Of a stretch of 5,672 nucleotides of DNA, positions 1 to 5,432 are shown piece by piece. Within the stretch, counting starts at the first letter, position 1. Every line of letters begins with the position of its first letter. A program made the position numbers and the translations under genes. The notes beneath the pieces were generated by a model. It did not search any database, was not told the origin of the DNA, and saw only the letters and a program-made list of their open reading frames with translations. Source of the DNA: RGIG1993 sp964564225 (GTDB lineage Bacteria > Bacillota > Clostridia > Oscillospirales > CAG-272); contig CAZMAF010000074.1 in NCBI GenBank assembly GCA_964564225.1, forward strand, positions 1-5,672, in the 5' to 3' direction.

Positions 1-1407
1 GCCCTTTTTAATATATATTTTTTCGGGAGCTCTGAACCAAAGCATATTTTCTCTCCTCTCAGCTACTGTCTTAATGTTTAAAAGATGCTTAACACCTACG
101 TTTTCGGATACGCTGTTACCGCCCCAAGATCCGCATCCCAGAGTAAGTGAGGGAGCAAGTTTGAAGTTGTAAAGGTCACCGATACCGCCATGCGAGGAGG
201 GCGTATTAACGAGAATACGGCAGGTTTTCATCCTTGATGCGAATTTGTTAAGTTTTTCAGTTTCGGTTACCTCATTAAGATATACCGAAGAAGTATGACC
301 GTAACCGCCGTCGGCAATAAGAACATCCGCTTTGTCGAGTGCTTCTTCAAAGGTTTTAACCTTATACATGGCAAGAACGGGGGAAAGCTTCTCATGGGCA
401 AATTCCTCAGAAAGGTCTACGCTTTCAACTTCACCAATCAGGATTTTTGTTCCTTCCGGAACGGTAATGCCGGCAAGGGAAGCGATCTTTACTGCTTTTT
501 GACCAACGATTTTAGCGTTAAGTCCTCCGTTGATGATGATCGTCTTTCTGACTTTTTCGATTTCCTCAGGGTTCAGGAAATAGCAACCTCTTGCGATAAA
601 TTCTGCTTTTACGAGATCGTAGATTGACTCAAGAACGATTACAGACTGCTCGGAAGCACAAATCATACCATTATCGAAGGTCTTGGAGTGAATAATCGAA
701 TTAACAGCAAGAAGGATATCTGCGCTGTCGTCAATGATTGCAGGAGTGTTACCTGCGCCAACGCCAAGTGCGGGCTTTCCGCTGGAGTAAGCGGCTTTAA
801 CCATACCGGGACCTCCGGTAGCAAGAATGATGTCGGCTTCCTTCATAACTGTGTTTGTCATTTCGAGAGAGGGAACGTCGATCCAGTCGATAATACCCTT
901 GGGTGCGCCTGCAGCAACAGCTGCTTCGAGAACGAGTTTGGCTGCGGCAATGGTTGCGTTCTTAGCTCTGGGGTGGGGACTGATAATGATTGCGTTGCGC
1001 GTTTTCAGTGCGAGCAGGCATTTGAAGATTGCTGTTGAGGTAGGGTTTGTCGTAGGAATAACAGCGGCAATGACACCGATTGGCTCTGCGATTTTCTTGA
1101 TACCAAACGCTTTGTCTTCTTCAATTATACCGCAGGTTTTGGTATCTTTATAAGCGTTGTAGATGTATTCTGCGGCATAATGGTTTTTAATAACCTTATC
1201 TTCTACTATGCCCATGCCGGTTTCTTCGACAGCGAGTTTGGCAAGAGTAATTCTCGCTTTGTCAGCAGCGGAAGCCGCAGCTAAAAATATTTTGTCGATC
1301 TGTTCTTGTGTGTATGCCGCAAAAATCTTTTGTGCCGCTCTTACGCGGTCGAGCGTTTCGAGCAGGGTGTCTACGCTGTCAACGATTTCGTAAGTATGAT
1401 TCTCCAT
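1..1407 (-). CDS. adhE: Bifunctional aldehyde/alcohol dehydrogenase AdhE, N-terminal part (cut by left edge)
   Basis: Cytoplasmic fermentation enzyme: the N-terminal half reduces acetyl-CoA to acetaldehyde with NADH, and in full-length AdhE an iron-dependent C-terminal half reduces acetaldehyde to ethanol. I translated the minus strand by hand from the ATG at 1407 and it stays open for 469 codons to the window edge. Visible ALDH landmarks are EPIGVIAAVIPTTNPTS (about residues 107-123), the glycine-rich ATGGPGMV (about 196-203), the catalytic cysteine Cys250 in DNGMICASEQ, and EKLSPVLAMYK (about 340-350). The last residues, ENMLWFRAPEKIYIKKG, match the linker that joins the two halves in AdhE (E. 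coli has a similar MLWHKLPKSIYF stretch). This argues for full bifunctional AdhE (about 870 residues) rather than a stand-alone EutE-type enzyme; the alcohol dehydrogenase half itself lies outside the window. The start is supported by AGGAGGA at 1418-1424, ten bases upstream. Confidence 0.95.
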   Translation of the reverse strand, partial: MENHTYEIVDSVDTLLETLDRVRAAQKIFAAYTQEQIDKIFLAAASAADKARITLAKLAVEETGMGIVEDKVIKNHYAAEYIYNAYKDTKTCGIIEEDKAFGIKKIAEPIGVIAAVIPTTNPTSTAIFKCLLALKTRNAIIISPHPRAKNATIAAAKLVLEAAVAAGAPKGIIDWIDVPSLEMTNTVMKEADIILATGGPGMVKAAYSSGKPALGVGAGNTPAIIDDSADILLAVNSIIHSKTFDNGMICASEQSVIVLESIYDLVKAEFIARGCYFLNPEEIEKVRKTIIINGGLNAKIVGQKAVKIASLAGITVPEGTKILIGEVESVDLSEEFAHEKLSPVLAMYKVKTFEEALDKADVLIADGGYGHTSSVYLNEVTETEKLNKFASRMKTCRILVNTPSSHGGIGDLYNFKLAPSLTLGCGSWGGNSVSENVGVKHLLNIKTVAERRENMLWFRAPEKIYIKKG

Positions 1408-1583
1408 GTTTTATATATCCTCCTAAAATTCTTAACGGATTTCATTGTTGTGATGCATATGGGAAAGAACTAAAATTGATTGCTTGATCAGAATGCTGTC
1501 GAAAACATTCAGTAAACGGGGAATAAAGTTTATATGTAAAATATTCAGACCGATAATCATTTTGCGATTGTGGTAGCGTATTT
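1408..1583 (-). other. adhE 5' leader, about 176 bases, untranslated
   Basis: If transcription starts about seven bases beyond the -10 box at 1590-1595, the adhE message has a leader of roughly 176 bases. I see no convincing small gene in it and no riboswitch class I recognise. The only structure I can point to is a modest hairpin at 1491-1510 (GAATGTT pairing with AGCATTC on the minus strand, six-base loop, one G-U pair). It has no T-tract, so it is not an intrinsic terminator. A leader this long leaves room for post-transcriptional control, for example by RNA folding or processing, but that is inference. Confidence 0.45.
1418..1424 (-). promoter_or_regulatory. Strong ribosome binding site of adhE
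   Basis: The minus strand reads AGGAGGA here, a near-perfect Shine-Dalgarno sequence, with ten bases between it and the adhE ATG at 1407. It fixes the start codon and suggests efficient translation. Confidence 0.88.
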
Positions 1584-1589
1584 TTATCA

Positions 1590-1618
1590 ATTATATCATA
1601 ACTGTTGATGAAAATCAA
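1590..1618 (-). promoter_or_regulatory. Probable sigma-A promoter of adhE
   Basis: On the minus strand there is a -35 box TTGATT (1613-1618), a 17-base spacer and a perfect -10 box TATAAT (1590-1595). The -10 is preceded by TG one base away, making an extended -10 (TGATATAAT). Spacing and boxes fit the housekeeping consensus well. Transcription would begin near 1583 and run into adhE. The -35 box is embedded in inverted repeats listed separately, so a repressor bound there would block polymerase. Confidence 0.75.
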
Positions 1619-1628
1619 TATTTTTGAT
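1605..1628. repeat. Alternating TTGAT / ATCAA half-sites over the adhE -35 box
   Basis: The plus strand reads TTGAT (1605-1609), four bases, ATCAA (1614-1618), five bases, TTGAT (1624-1628); a further ATCAA lies at 1586-1590 across the edge of the -10 box. The first pair forms a 14-base inverted repeat overlapping the -35 box. This is a plausible operator layout for a dimeric regulator of adhE. It does not fit the Rex consensus in spacing. In such A+T-rich DNA, five-base half-sites also arise by chance. Confidence 0.35.
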
Positions 1629-1651
1629 TGAAATAGAATGATTATATTTCA
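1629..1651. repeat. Inverted repeat TGAAATA-N9-TATTTCA upstream of the adhE promoter
   Basis: A perfect seven-base inverted repeat with a nine-base spacer spans 23 bases, centred about 27 bases upstream of the adhE -35 box. Size and symmetry resemble the binding site of a helix-turn-helix dimer, and the position would suit an activator or an upstream repressor. No family can be assigned from the sequence. Chance in A+T-rich DNA is a real alternative. Confidence 0.35.
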
Positions 1652-1800
1652 TAGATTTTATAAAAAAATATTGTTGTTTTCGGGATTTATCAGATAGTTT
1701 GAATTATTGGAATATTGATTCCTTTTATGCAAGTGCTCGAAAATCTTCTGAAAGAATCGTAAAAAATAAAAAAATCAATAAAACTTCAATTTTTATTCTG

Positions 1801-1806
1801 TATAAT
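1801..1806 (+). promoter_or_regulatory. Possible -10 box of the decayed gene at 1837
   Basis: A perfect TATAAT lies 31 bases before the ATG at 1837, a distance suited to a start of transcription near 1813. No good -35 box is present 16-18 bases upstream (the sequence there is only A-rich), so the promoter is weak, relies on an activator, or is decayed like the gene it precedes. Confidence 0.4.
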
Positions 1807-1810
1807 GACA

Positions 1811-1823
1811 GTATCAAAGATAC
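1811..1823 (+). repeat. Small perfect inverted repeat GTATC-AAA-GATAC before the ribosome binding site
   Basis: Two perfect five-base arms around a three-base centre lie between the TATAAT at 1801-1806 and the AGGAGGA at 1824-1830. It sits at or just after the expected transcription start, so it could be a short operator or a 5'-end stabilising hairpin. It is short enough to be chance. Confidence 0.3.
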
Positions 1824-1836
1824 AGGAGGATTTCTC

Positions 1837-2018
1837 ATGGCGTTTCAAACGGTATTTAAAAGATACGGGTTTAACTCTTTGCGTACCTTGCAACAGAAAG
1901 AAAAAAACTTGAAGCAAATTACACAGCCGTTTCTGATGATATTTCTGATATCTACACTTCCGAATACGAGTTTGTAAATATAAAGATAAAGAACATGGGA
2001 AGAATGTTGAAAAATTAA
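1837..2018 (+). pseudogene. Probable remnant of a VTC-type polyphosphate polymerase domain gene
   Basis: A strong AGGAGGA at 1824-1830, six bases before an ATG at 1837, opens a reading frame of only 46 residues ending at 1977. Its N-terminus, MAFQTVFKRYGFNSLRTLQQ, followed by a KEKNLKQI-type stretch and a PFLM, resembles from memory the opening of clostridial VTC-domain (polyphosphate polymerase) proteins, which typically start with FQTVFKRYE-K-YLL--EQK and run to well over 200 residues. The rest of the domain is missing. A second frame is open from 1875 to a stop at 2016-2018 and encodes a protein-like tail ending in YEFVNIKIKNMGRMLKN. The simplest reading is a gene start fused by deletion and frameshift to the end of the same or another gene. 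It could instead be a genuine 46-residue peptide (1837-1977). The start and ribosome binding site are clear; the family call rests on about 30 residues. Confidence 0.42.
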
Positions 2019-2019
2019 C

Positions 2020-2048
2020 TTTACTTTTTGATTTTTTTATGTTATAAT
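2020..2048 (+). promoter_or_regulatory. Probable promoter of the acyltransferase-carrier-tdk operon
   Basis: TTTACT (2020-2025), a 17-base spacer and a perfect TATAAT (2043-2048) make a housekeeping-type promoter. TG one base before the -10 gives an extended -10 (TGTTATAAT), which compensates for the imperfect -35. Transcription would begin near 2055, about 35 bases before the ATG at 2090. An eight-base palindrome, TGTTAACA, lies at 2060-2067 just after the expected start. Confidence 0.7.
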
Positions 2049-2089
2049 TCAGATGGTTCTGTTAACAATCAGTGTTTTGGGGTAATATC

Positions 2090-3316
2090 ATGAAAAATAA
2101 AAGAAAAACAAAACGTAAAAATTGGATAAAATTCAGACATCGCATCGTTTCTTCGTGTTTGTTTCCTATCCTGTATCCTTGGGCGCGTATCAAATATGGC
2201 ATCAAAATCGAACGCTTTAAGGGAAACAAAAATCGAAATTATTTAATTCTTTTAAATCATCAGACCCCTTTTGATCAGTTCTTTGTTGGAATGTCCTTTT
2301 TAAAGACGATATATTATATGGCAACTGAAGATATTTTTTCGCTCGGGTTTGTTTCTTCTGTCATTAAATATCTTGTTGCTCCGATCCCAATCAAAAAACA
2401 AACGACGGATATTGCAGCAGTAATGACTTGTATTCGTGTTGCCAAGGAAGGGGGATCGATTGCAATCGCTCCCGAAGGAAATCGTACGTATAGCGGTAAA
2501 ACCGAGTATATGGCGCCGACCATTGCTTCACTTGCCAAAAAAATGTGTTTGCCTATCGCGCTATTCCGTATTGAAGGTGGATATGGCGTTGAACCGAGAT
2601 GGAGCGATAAAGTCAGAAAGGGTAAGATGCGCGCATACGTTTCGCGAGTGATAGAGCCTGAAGAATACGAGTCTATGACCAATGAGGAATTGTTTGAGCT
2701 TATTCGAGACGGTCTTTACGTGAATGAAGCTGTGGCGGATGGCACGTATCGCTCCAAACGCCGTGCGGAGTATCTTGACAGAGCAATGTATGTTTGTCCC
2801 GATTGCGGACTTTCTGTCTTTAAAAGTCATAAGAATGAGATTACCTGTCAGAGCTGTATGAAATCGGTTGAGTATGGTATTGATAAACGTCTGACAGGCA
2901 TTGGTTATGAGTTTCCTTTTACGTTTGTCAACAATTGGTATGAATATCAAAAGGAATATGTCAATACGCTCGATCTCACAGAAAAGGTAGATACACCGCT
3001 TTTTTCGGATGTGGCATCGCTTTACGAGGTTGTTCTTTATAAAAAGAAATACCGGCTTTGCAAGTTCGCTTCGATCGATCTTTATGGCGACCGCATCGTG
3101 ATAGATGACGGCGGAGATGAGCCAAAGACTCTGGCGTTTAACGAAATCTCAACAGTTACCGTTTTGGGACGCAACAAAGCGAATATTTACATTAAAGACA
3201 AGGTTTATCAATTAAAGGGTGATAAGCATTTTAACGCATTGAAATACGTTAATTTGTTTTATCGTTATAGCAATCAAATGTCGGGAGGTATAAATGGAAA
3301 ATTTTTGGGAATCTAA
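2090..3316 (+). CDS. PlsC-family 1-acylglycerol-3-phosphate acyltransferase with zinc ribbon and C-terminal extension
   Basis: Probable membrane-associated glycerolipid acyltransferase transferring an acyl chain to lysophosphatidate or a related acceptor in phospholipid synthesis. The 408-residue product has a very basic N-terminus, a hydrophobic stretch (about 18-35), the catalytic H-X4-D motif (NHQTPFD, His57 and Asp62), the acceptor-binding block EGNRT (129-133) in place of the commoner EGTRS, and a following block FRIEGGYG (159-166). Plain PlsC proteins are about 200-260 residues. Here the domain is followed by a four-cysteine ribbon (Cys236, Cys239, Cys253, Cys256) and then about 150 residues whose last part (about 312-395) looks like alternating beta strands ending in a helix, perhaps a PH/GRAM-like fold; that last idea is inference. 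I chose ATG 2090, preceded by GGGG seven bases upstream, over GTG 2072, which has no ribosome binding site. First gene of the operon. Substrate unknown. Confidence 0.88.
   Translation: MKNKRKTKRKNWIKFRHRIVSSCLFPILYPWARIKYGIKIERFKGNKNRNYLILLNHQTPFDQFFVGMSFLKTIYYMATEDIFSLGFVSSVIKYLVAPIPIKKQTTDIAAVMTCIRVAKEGGSIAIAPEGNRTYSGKTEYMAPTIASLAKKMCLPIALFRIEGGYGVEPRWSDKVRKGKMRAYVSRVIEPEEYESMTNEELFELIRDGLYVNEAVADGTYRSKRRAEYLDRAMYVCPDCGLSVFKSHKNEITCQSCMKSVEYGIDKRLTGIGYEFPFTFVNNWYEYQKEYVNTLDLTEKVDTPLFSDVASLYEVVLYKKKYRLCKFASIDLYGDRIVIDDGGDEPKTLAFNEISTVTVLGRNKANIYIKDKVYQLKGDKHFNALKYVNLFYRYSNQMSGGINGKFLGI
3283..3288 (+). promoter_or_regulatory. Ribosome binding site of the carrier gene, inside the acyltransferase gene
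   Basis: GGGAGG lies five bases before the ATG at 3294, within the last codons of the acyltransferase gene. It decides the start of the carrier and means that ribosomes finishing the first gene pass over the second gene's start, so the two are probably translationally coupled. Confidence 0.8.
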
Positions 3317-4682
3317 CGTTTGGGGGTTTTTTGCGGTATTTGCCGTACTCTTAATCTCTTTGCTGCTGGCTAATGTTTTGAAACGAAATTCTAAATTATT
3401 AAAGGCTTCGCTGATTCCGACTTCCGTTCTTGCGGGAGTATTGATTGTGATCGTTGCCTGTGTTTATAAAGCGATTACCGGAGAGATCATGTTTGATACG
3501 GTTTTATTTGCTTCAAGCGGCACTTCAATGCTTGAAATGATCACATACCATACGCTTGCACTTGGATTTGTCGCTTCTACGTTCAAACGTTCCGGCGGGA
3601 AAATGACGAAGAAACGTACCGAAGAAATTTTTAATACCGGTGTTACAACTGTTTCAACTTATCTTTTGCAAGCTGTTTTCGGACTCGCCATTACGATTGT
3701 TGCGGGATTTTTTATCAAGGAATTCTTTACAGCTTCAGGAATGATCCTGCCTTTTGGTTACGGACAGGGAACGGGGCAGGCGATGAATTACGGCATGATG
3801 TATGAGAGCGAGGGCTTTGCCGGCGGTAAGAGCTTCGGACTTGCAATAGCGGCGCTCGGCTTTATTTCCGCAAGTGTTGGCGGTGTAATTCATTTGAACA
3901 TTTTAAAGTACAAAGGTAAGATCAAGGCAATTGACACGAAGGAAAAACCACTTACGCTATCTCAGATCGAAAGGGATAATGAAATTCCAATGCAGGAAAG
4001 CATTGATAAGCTGACGATTCAGATGTCATTGATCGCACTTGCTTATTTTGTTGCCTATCTTTTAATGCTTGGACTTGGCACATTACTTCCGGGTATGCGA
4101 GCGGTTATTTACGGCTTTAATTTTCTGCTTGGCGTATTATCTGCTACGCTTATCAAAGCGGTAATGAATTTTGCCTATAATAGAAAATGGATCAAGAAAG
4201 AATACACGAATGACTTTTTAATGACACGAGTCAGTAATTTTTTCTTTGATATTATGGTCGTTGCAGGTATTGCCGCAATCCGTTTCAGTACGATTCAGCA
4301 GTACTGGGGCATTATTCTGATACTCGGCGTGGTCGGCTTGGTTATTACTTACGTTTATAACTATTTTGTTTCGAGAGTACTGTTTCCCGAATATCGCGAG
4401 GAGCAATTCCTTGCAATGTACGGTATGTTGACTGGCACGGCAAGTACGGGTATTATTTTGCTTCGTGAAATTGACGGAGAATTTAAATCTCCTGCATCGG
4501 ATAATCTTGTATATCAGAATTTTCCCGCAATTGTATTCGGATTTCCGTTAATGTTTTTGGCGTCATTTGCACCGAAAGCTCCCGGTCTTACTCTGATTAT
4601 TGTATTTATTGCGTTTTTGGTAATGAATATTATTCTTTTCAGAAAACAAATTTTCAAGCGCAAGTCTAAGACAAAAAAGTAA
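3294..4682 (+). CDS. GltS-like sodium/solute (glutamate-type) symporter
   Basis: Integral inner-membrane carrier of 462 residues with about a dozen hydrophobic segments (for example roughly 12-28, 39-59, 115-143, 180-203, 241-263, 270-290, 312-330, 336-359, 405-425 and 430-449). Two glycine-rich stretches sit in equivalent places of the two halves: GYGQGTGQAMNYG (155-167) and YGMLTGTASTGIILLRE (376-392). These resemble the paired re-entrant-loop motifs of the sodium/glutamate symporter GltS family, which has inverted-repeat topology. The loop at about 204-240 is charged and cytoplasmic-looking and separates the halves; the C-terminus is strongly basic (KRKSKTKK), consistent with a cytoplasmic end. 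Glutamate with sodium is the family's known substrate pair; substrate specificity here is inferred only, and the protein is longer than E. coli GltS (about 400 residues). It overlaps the acyltransferase gene by 23 bases, and 23 bases separate it from tdk. Confidence 0.78.
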   Translation: MENFWESNVWGFFAVFAVLLISLLLANVLKRNSKLLKASLIPTSVLAGVLIVIVACVYKAITGEIMFDTVLFASSGTSMLEMITYHTLALGFVASTFKRSGGKMTKKRTEEIFNTGVTTVSTYLLQAVFGLAITIVAGFFIKEFFTASGMILPFGYGQGTGQAMNYGMMYESEGFAGGKSFGLAIAALGFISASVGGVIHLNILKYKGKIKAIDTKEKPLTLSQIERDNEIPMQESIDKLTIQMSLIALAYFVAYLLMLGLGTLLPGMRAVIYGFNFLLGVLSATLIKAVMNFAYNRKWIKKEYTNDFLMTRVSNFFFDIMVVAGIAAIRFSTIQQYWGIILILGVVGLVITYVYNYFVSRVLFPEYREEQFLAMYGMLTGTASTGIILLREIDGEFKSPASDNLVYQNFPAIVFGFPLMFLASFAPKAPGLTLIIVFIAFLVMNIILFRKQIFKRKSKTKK

Positions 4683-4705
4683 AAGCATCTTAGAAGGGAA
4701 ACGGT

Positions 4706-5272
4706 ATGGCGAAGTTGTATTTTAAATACGGTGCGATGGGATCGAGCAAAACTGCAAATGCGTTGATTACCAAGTTTAACTATGAAGAGCGCGGTATGAA
4801 GGTATGGTTAATTAAGCCGTCAATTGATACCCGCGACGGTCAGGATACGGTAAAATCTCGTATTGGGCTTGAAGCTCATGCTGATATTATTACGCCTGAT
4901 TGTGACATATACGATGAGTTTTTAAAGCATAACGATTGTGACGTAATTATCGCTGATGAATGCCAGTTTTTCAAATCCGAACAAATTGATGCTTTACGGC
5001 GCATTGTTGATTATCTGAATATTCCTGTTTTATGTTTCGGTCTTCGAACCGACTTTCTGACGTTTCTTTTTGAGGGAAGCAGACGGCTTTTTGAAGTGGC
5101 TGATTCCATCTCGGAAATTAAAACGATTTGTTCTTGCGGTAATAAAGCTATCGTTAATGCGAGGCTTGATGAAAATGGTAACACTGTAACAGAAGGTAGT
5201 CAGGTGTTGTTGGGTGGTAACGATACTTATATCGCAATGTGTCACGCTTGCTGGAAAAAATCAATTCAATAA
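4706..5272 (+). CDS. tdk: Thymidine kinase (type II)
   Basis: Cytoplasmic nucleotide-salvage enzyme that phosphorylates thymidine to dTMP using ATP. The 188-residue length is normal for the family. Visible parts are the Walker A loop GAMGSSKT (9-16), IKPSIDTRDG (36-45), the DECQFF motif with catalytic base Glu85 (84-89), the lasso-region lead CFGLRTDF (110-117), and the thymidine-binding lid EGSQVLLGGNDTYIAMC (163-179). The structural zinc site is CSC (Cys142, Cys144) plus Cys179 and probably Cys182. It follows the subgroup seen in E. coli, which has CFC and then C--H, but with cysteine in place of the final histidine. The ATG is preceded by AAGGGA (4694-4699) at six bases. Third and last gene of the operon; no promoter of its own is evident in the 23-base gap. 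Confidence 0.95.
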   Translation: MAKLYFKYGAMGSSKTANALITKFNYEERGMKVWLIKPSIDTRDGQDTVKSRIGLEAHADIITPDCDIYDEFLKHNDCDVIIADECQFFKSEQIDALRRIVDYLNIPVLCFGLRTDFLTFLFEGSRRLFEVADSISEIKTICSCGNKAIVNARLDENGNTVTEGSQVLLGGNDTYIAMCHACWKKSIQ

Positions 5273-5286
5273 TCACAACATCAAAA

Positions 5287-5324
5287 GGGGCTGTTTCATA
5301 GCATTAACAATTTGAAACGGCCCC
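5287..5324 (+). terminator. GC-rich hairpin after tdk, probable operon terminator
   Basis: GGGGCTGTTTCA (5287-5298) pairs with TGAAACGGCCCC (5313-5324), 12 pairs including one G-U, around a 14-base loop, beginning 14 bases after the tdk stop. The plus-strand T-run that follows is poor (CGTTAAATTT), so on its own it is a weak intrinsic terminator. On the minus strand the stem is followed by TTTTGATGTT. It may act with the second hairpin at 5393-5429 or protect the 3' end of the message. Confidence 0.6.
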
Positions 5325-5392
5325 CGTTAAATTTAGTACGTCCGAAATTGAGTTAGCAGAGATTTTTACTGTATCTCATCATTTTATTTAAA

Positions 5393-5429
5393 AAAAGACA
5401 CCCATACCGATTGAGTATGGGTGTCTTTT
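5393..5429 (-). terminator. Strong bidirectional terminator between tdk and fba
   Basis: A perfect 12-pair stem, AGACACCCATAC (5396-5407) with GTATGGGTGTCT (5415-5426), around a seven-base loop, extends to 15 pairs through flanking A and T bases. On the minus strand it begins three bases after the fba stop codon and runs into seven T residues, a textbook intrinsic terminator for fba. On the plus strand it is followed by TTTTA and can stop any read-through from tdk. Confidence 0.9.
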
Positions 5430-5432
5430 ATG

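Noticed and set aside
295..1393. Four plus-strand open frames opposite adhE (beginning near 295, 688, 827 and 1208)
   Set aside because: They are antisense to a clearly recognised AdhE reading frame, lack good ribosome binding sites, overlap each other in part and have low-complexity composition, so they are shadows.
1476..1490. Repeated TTGAT copies in the adhE leader
   Set aside because: Direct copies of a five-base A+T-rich word with no symmetry or regular spacing.
1584..1660. A canonical Rex operator (TTGTTAA-N4-TTAACAA) upstream of adhE
   Set aside because: Reading both strands, no sequence near the promoter fits this spacing; the TTGAT-N4-ATCAA repeat is too short.
1699..1836. Upstream extension of the 46-residue frame to a TTG at 1699
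   Set aside because: No ribosome binding site at the TTG; the strong AGGAGGA and ATG at 1837 are much better, and a likely -10 box lies inside the extension.
2060..2067. Palindrome TGTTAACA just after the operon promoter
   Set aside because: Only eight bases and A+T-rich, so expected by chance; noted in the promoter entry but not called an operator.
2072..2089. GTG at 2072 as the acyltransferase start
   Set aside because: No Shine-Dalgarno sequence precedes it, whereas the ATG at 2090 has GGGG at a suitable distance and begins a typical basic N-terminus.
2314..2950. Minus-strand and alternate-frame open frames inside the acyltransferase gene
   Set aside because: They lie across the conserved PlsC motifs of the real gene and show no family features.
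4218..4406. Minus-strand open frame inside the carrier gene
   Set aside because: Antisense to a transmembrane-coding region, short, without start signals.
5030..5245. Minus-strand open frame inside tdk
   Set aside because: Antisense to the conserved lid and zinc-site coding region of thymidine kinase.
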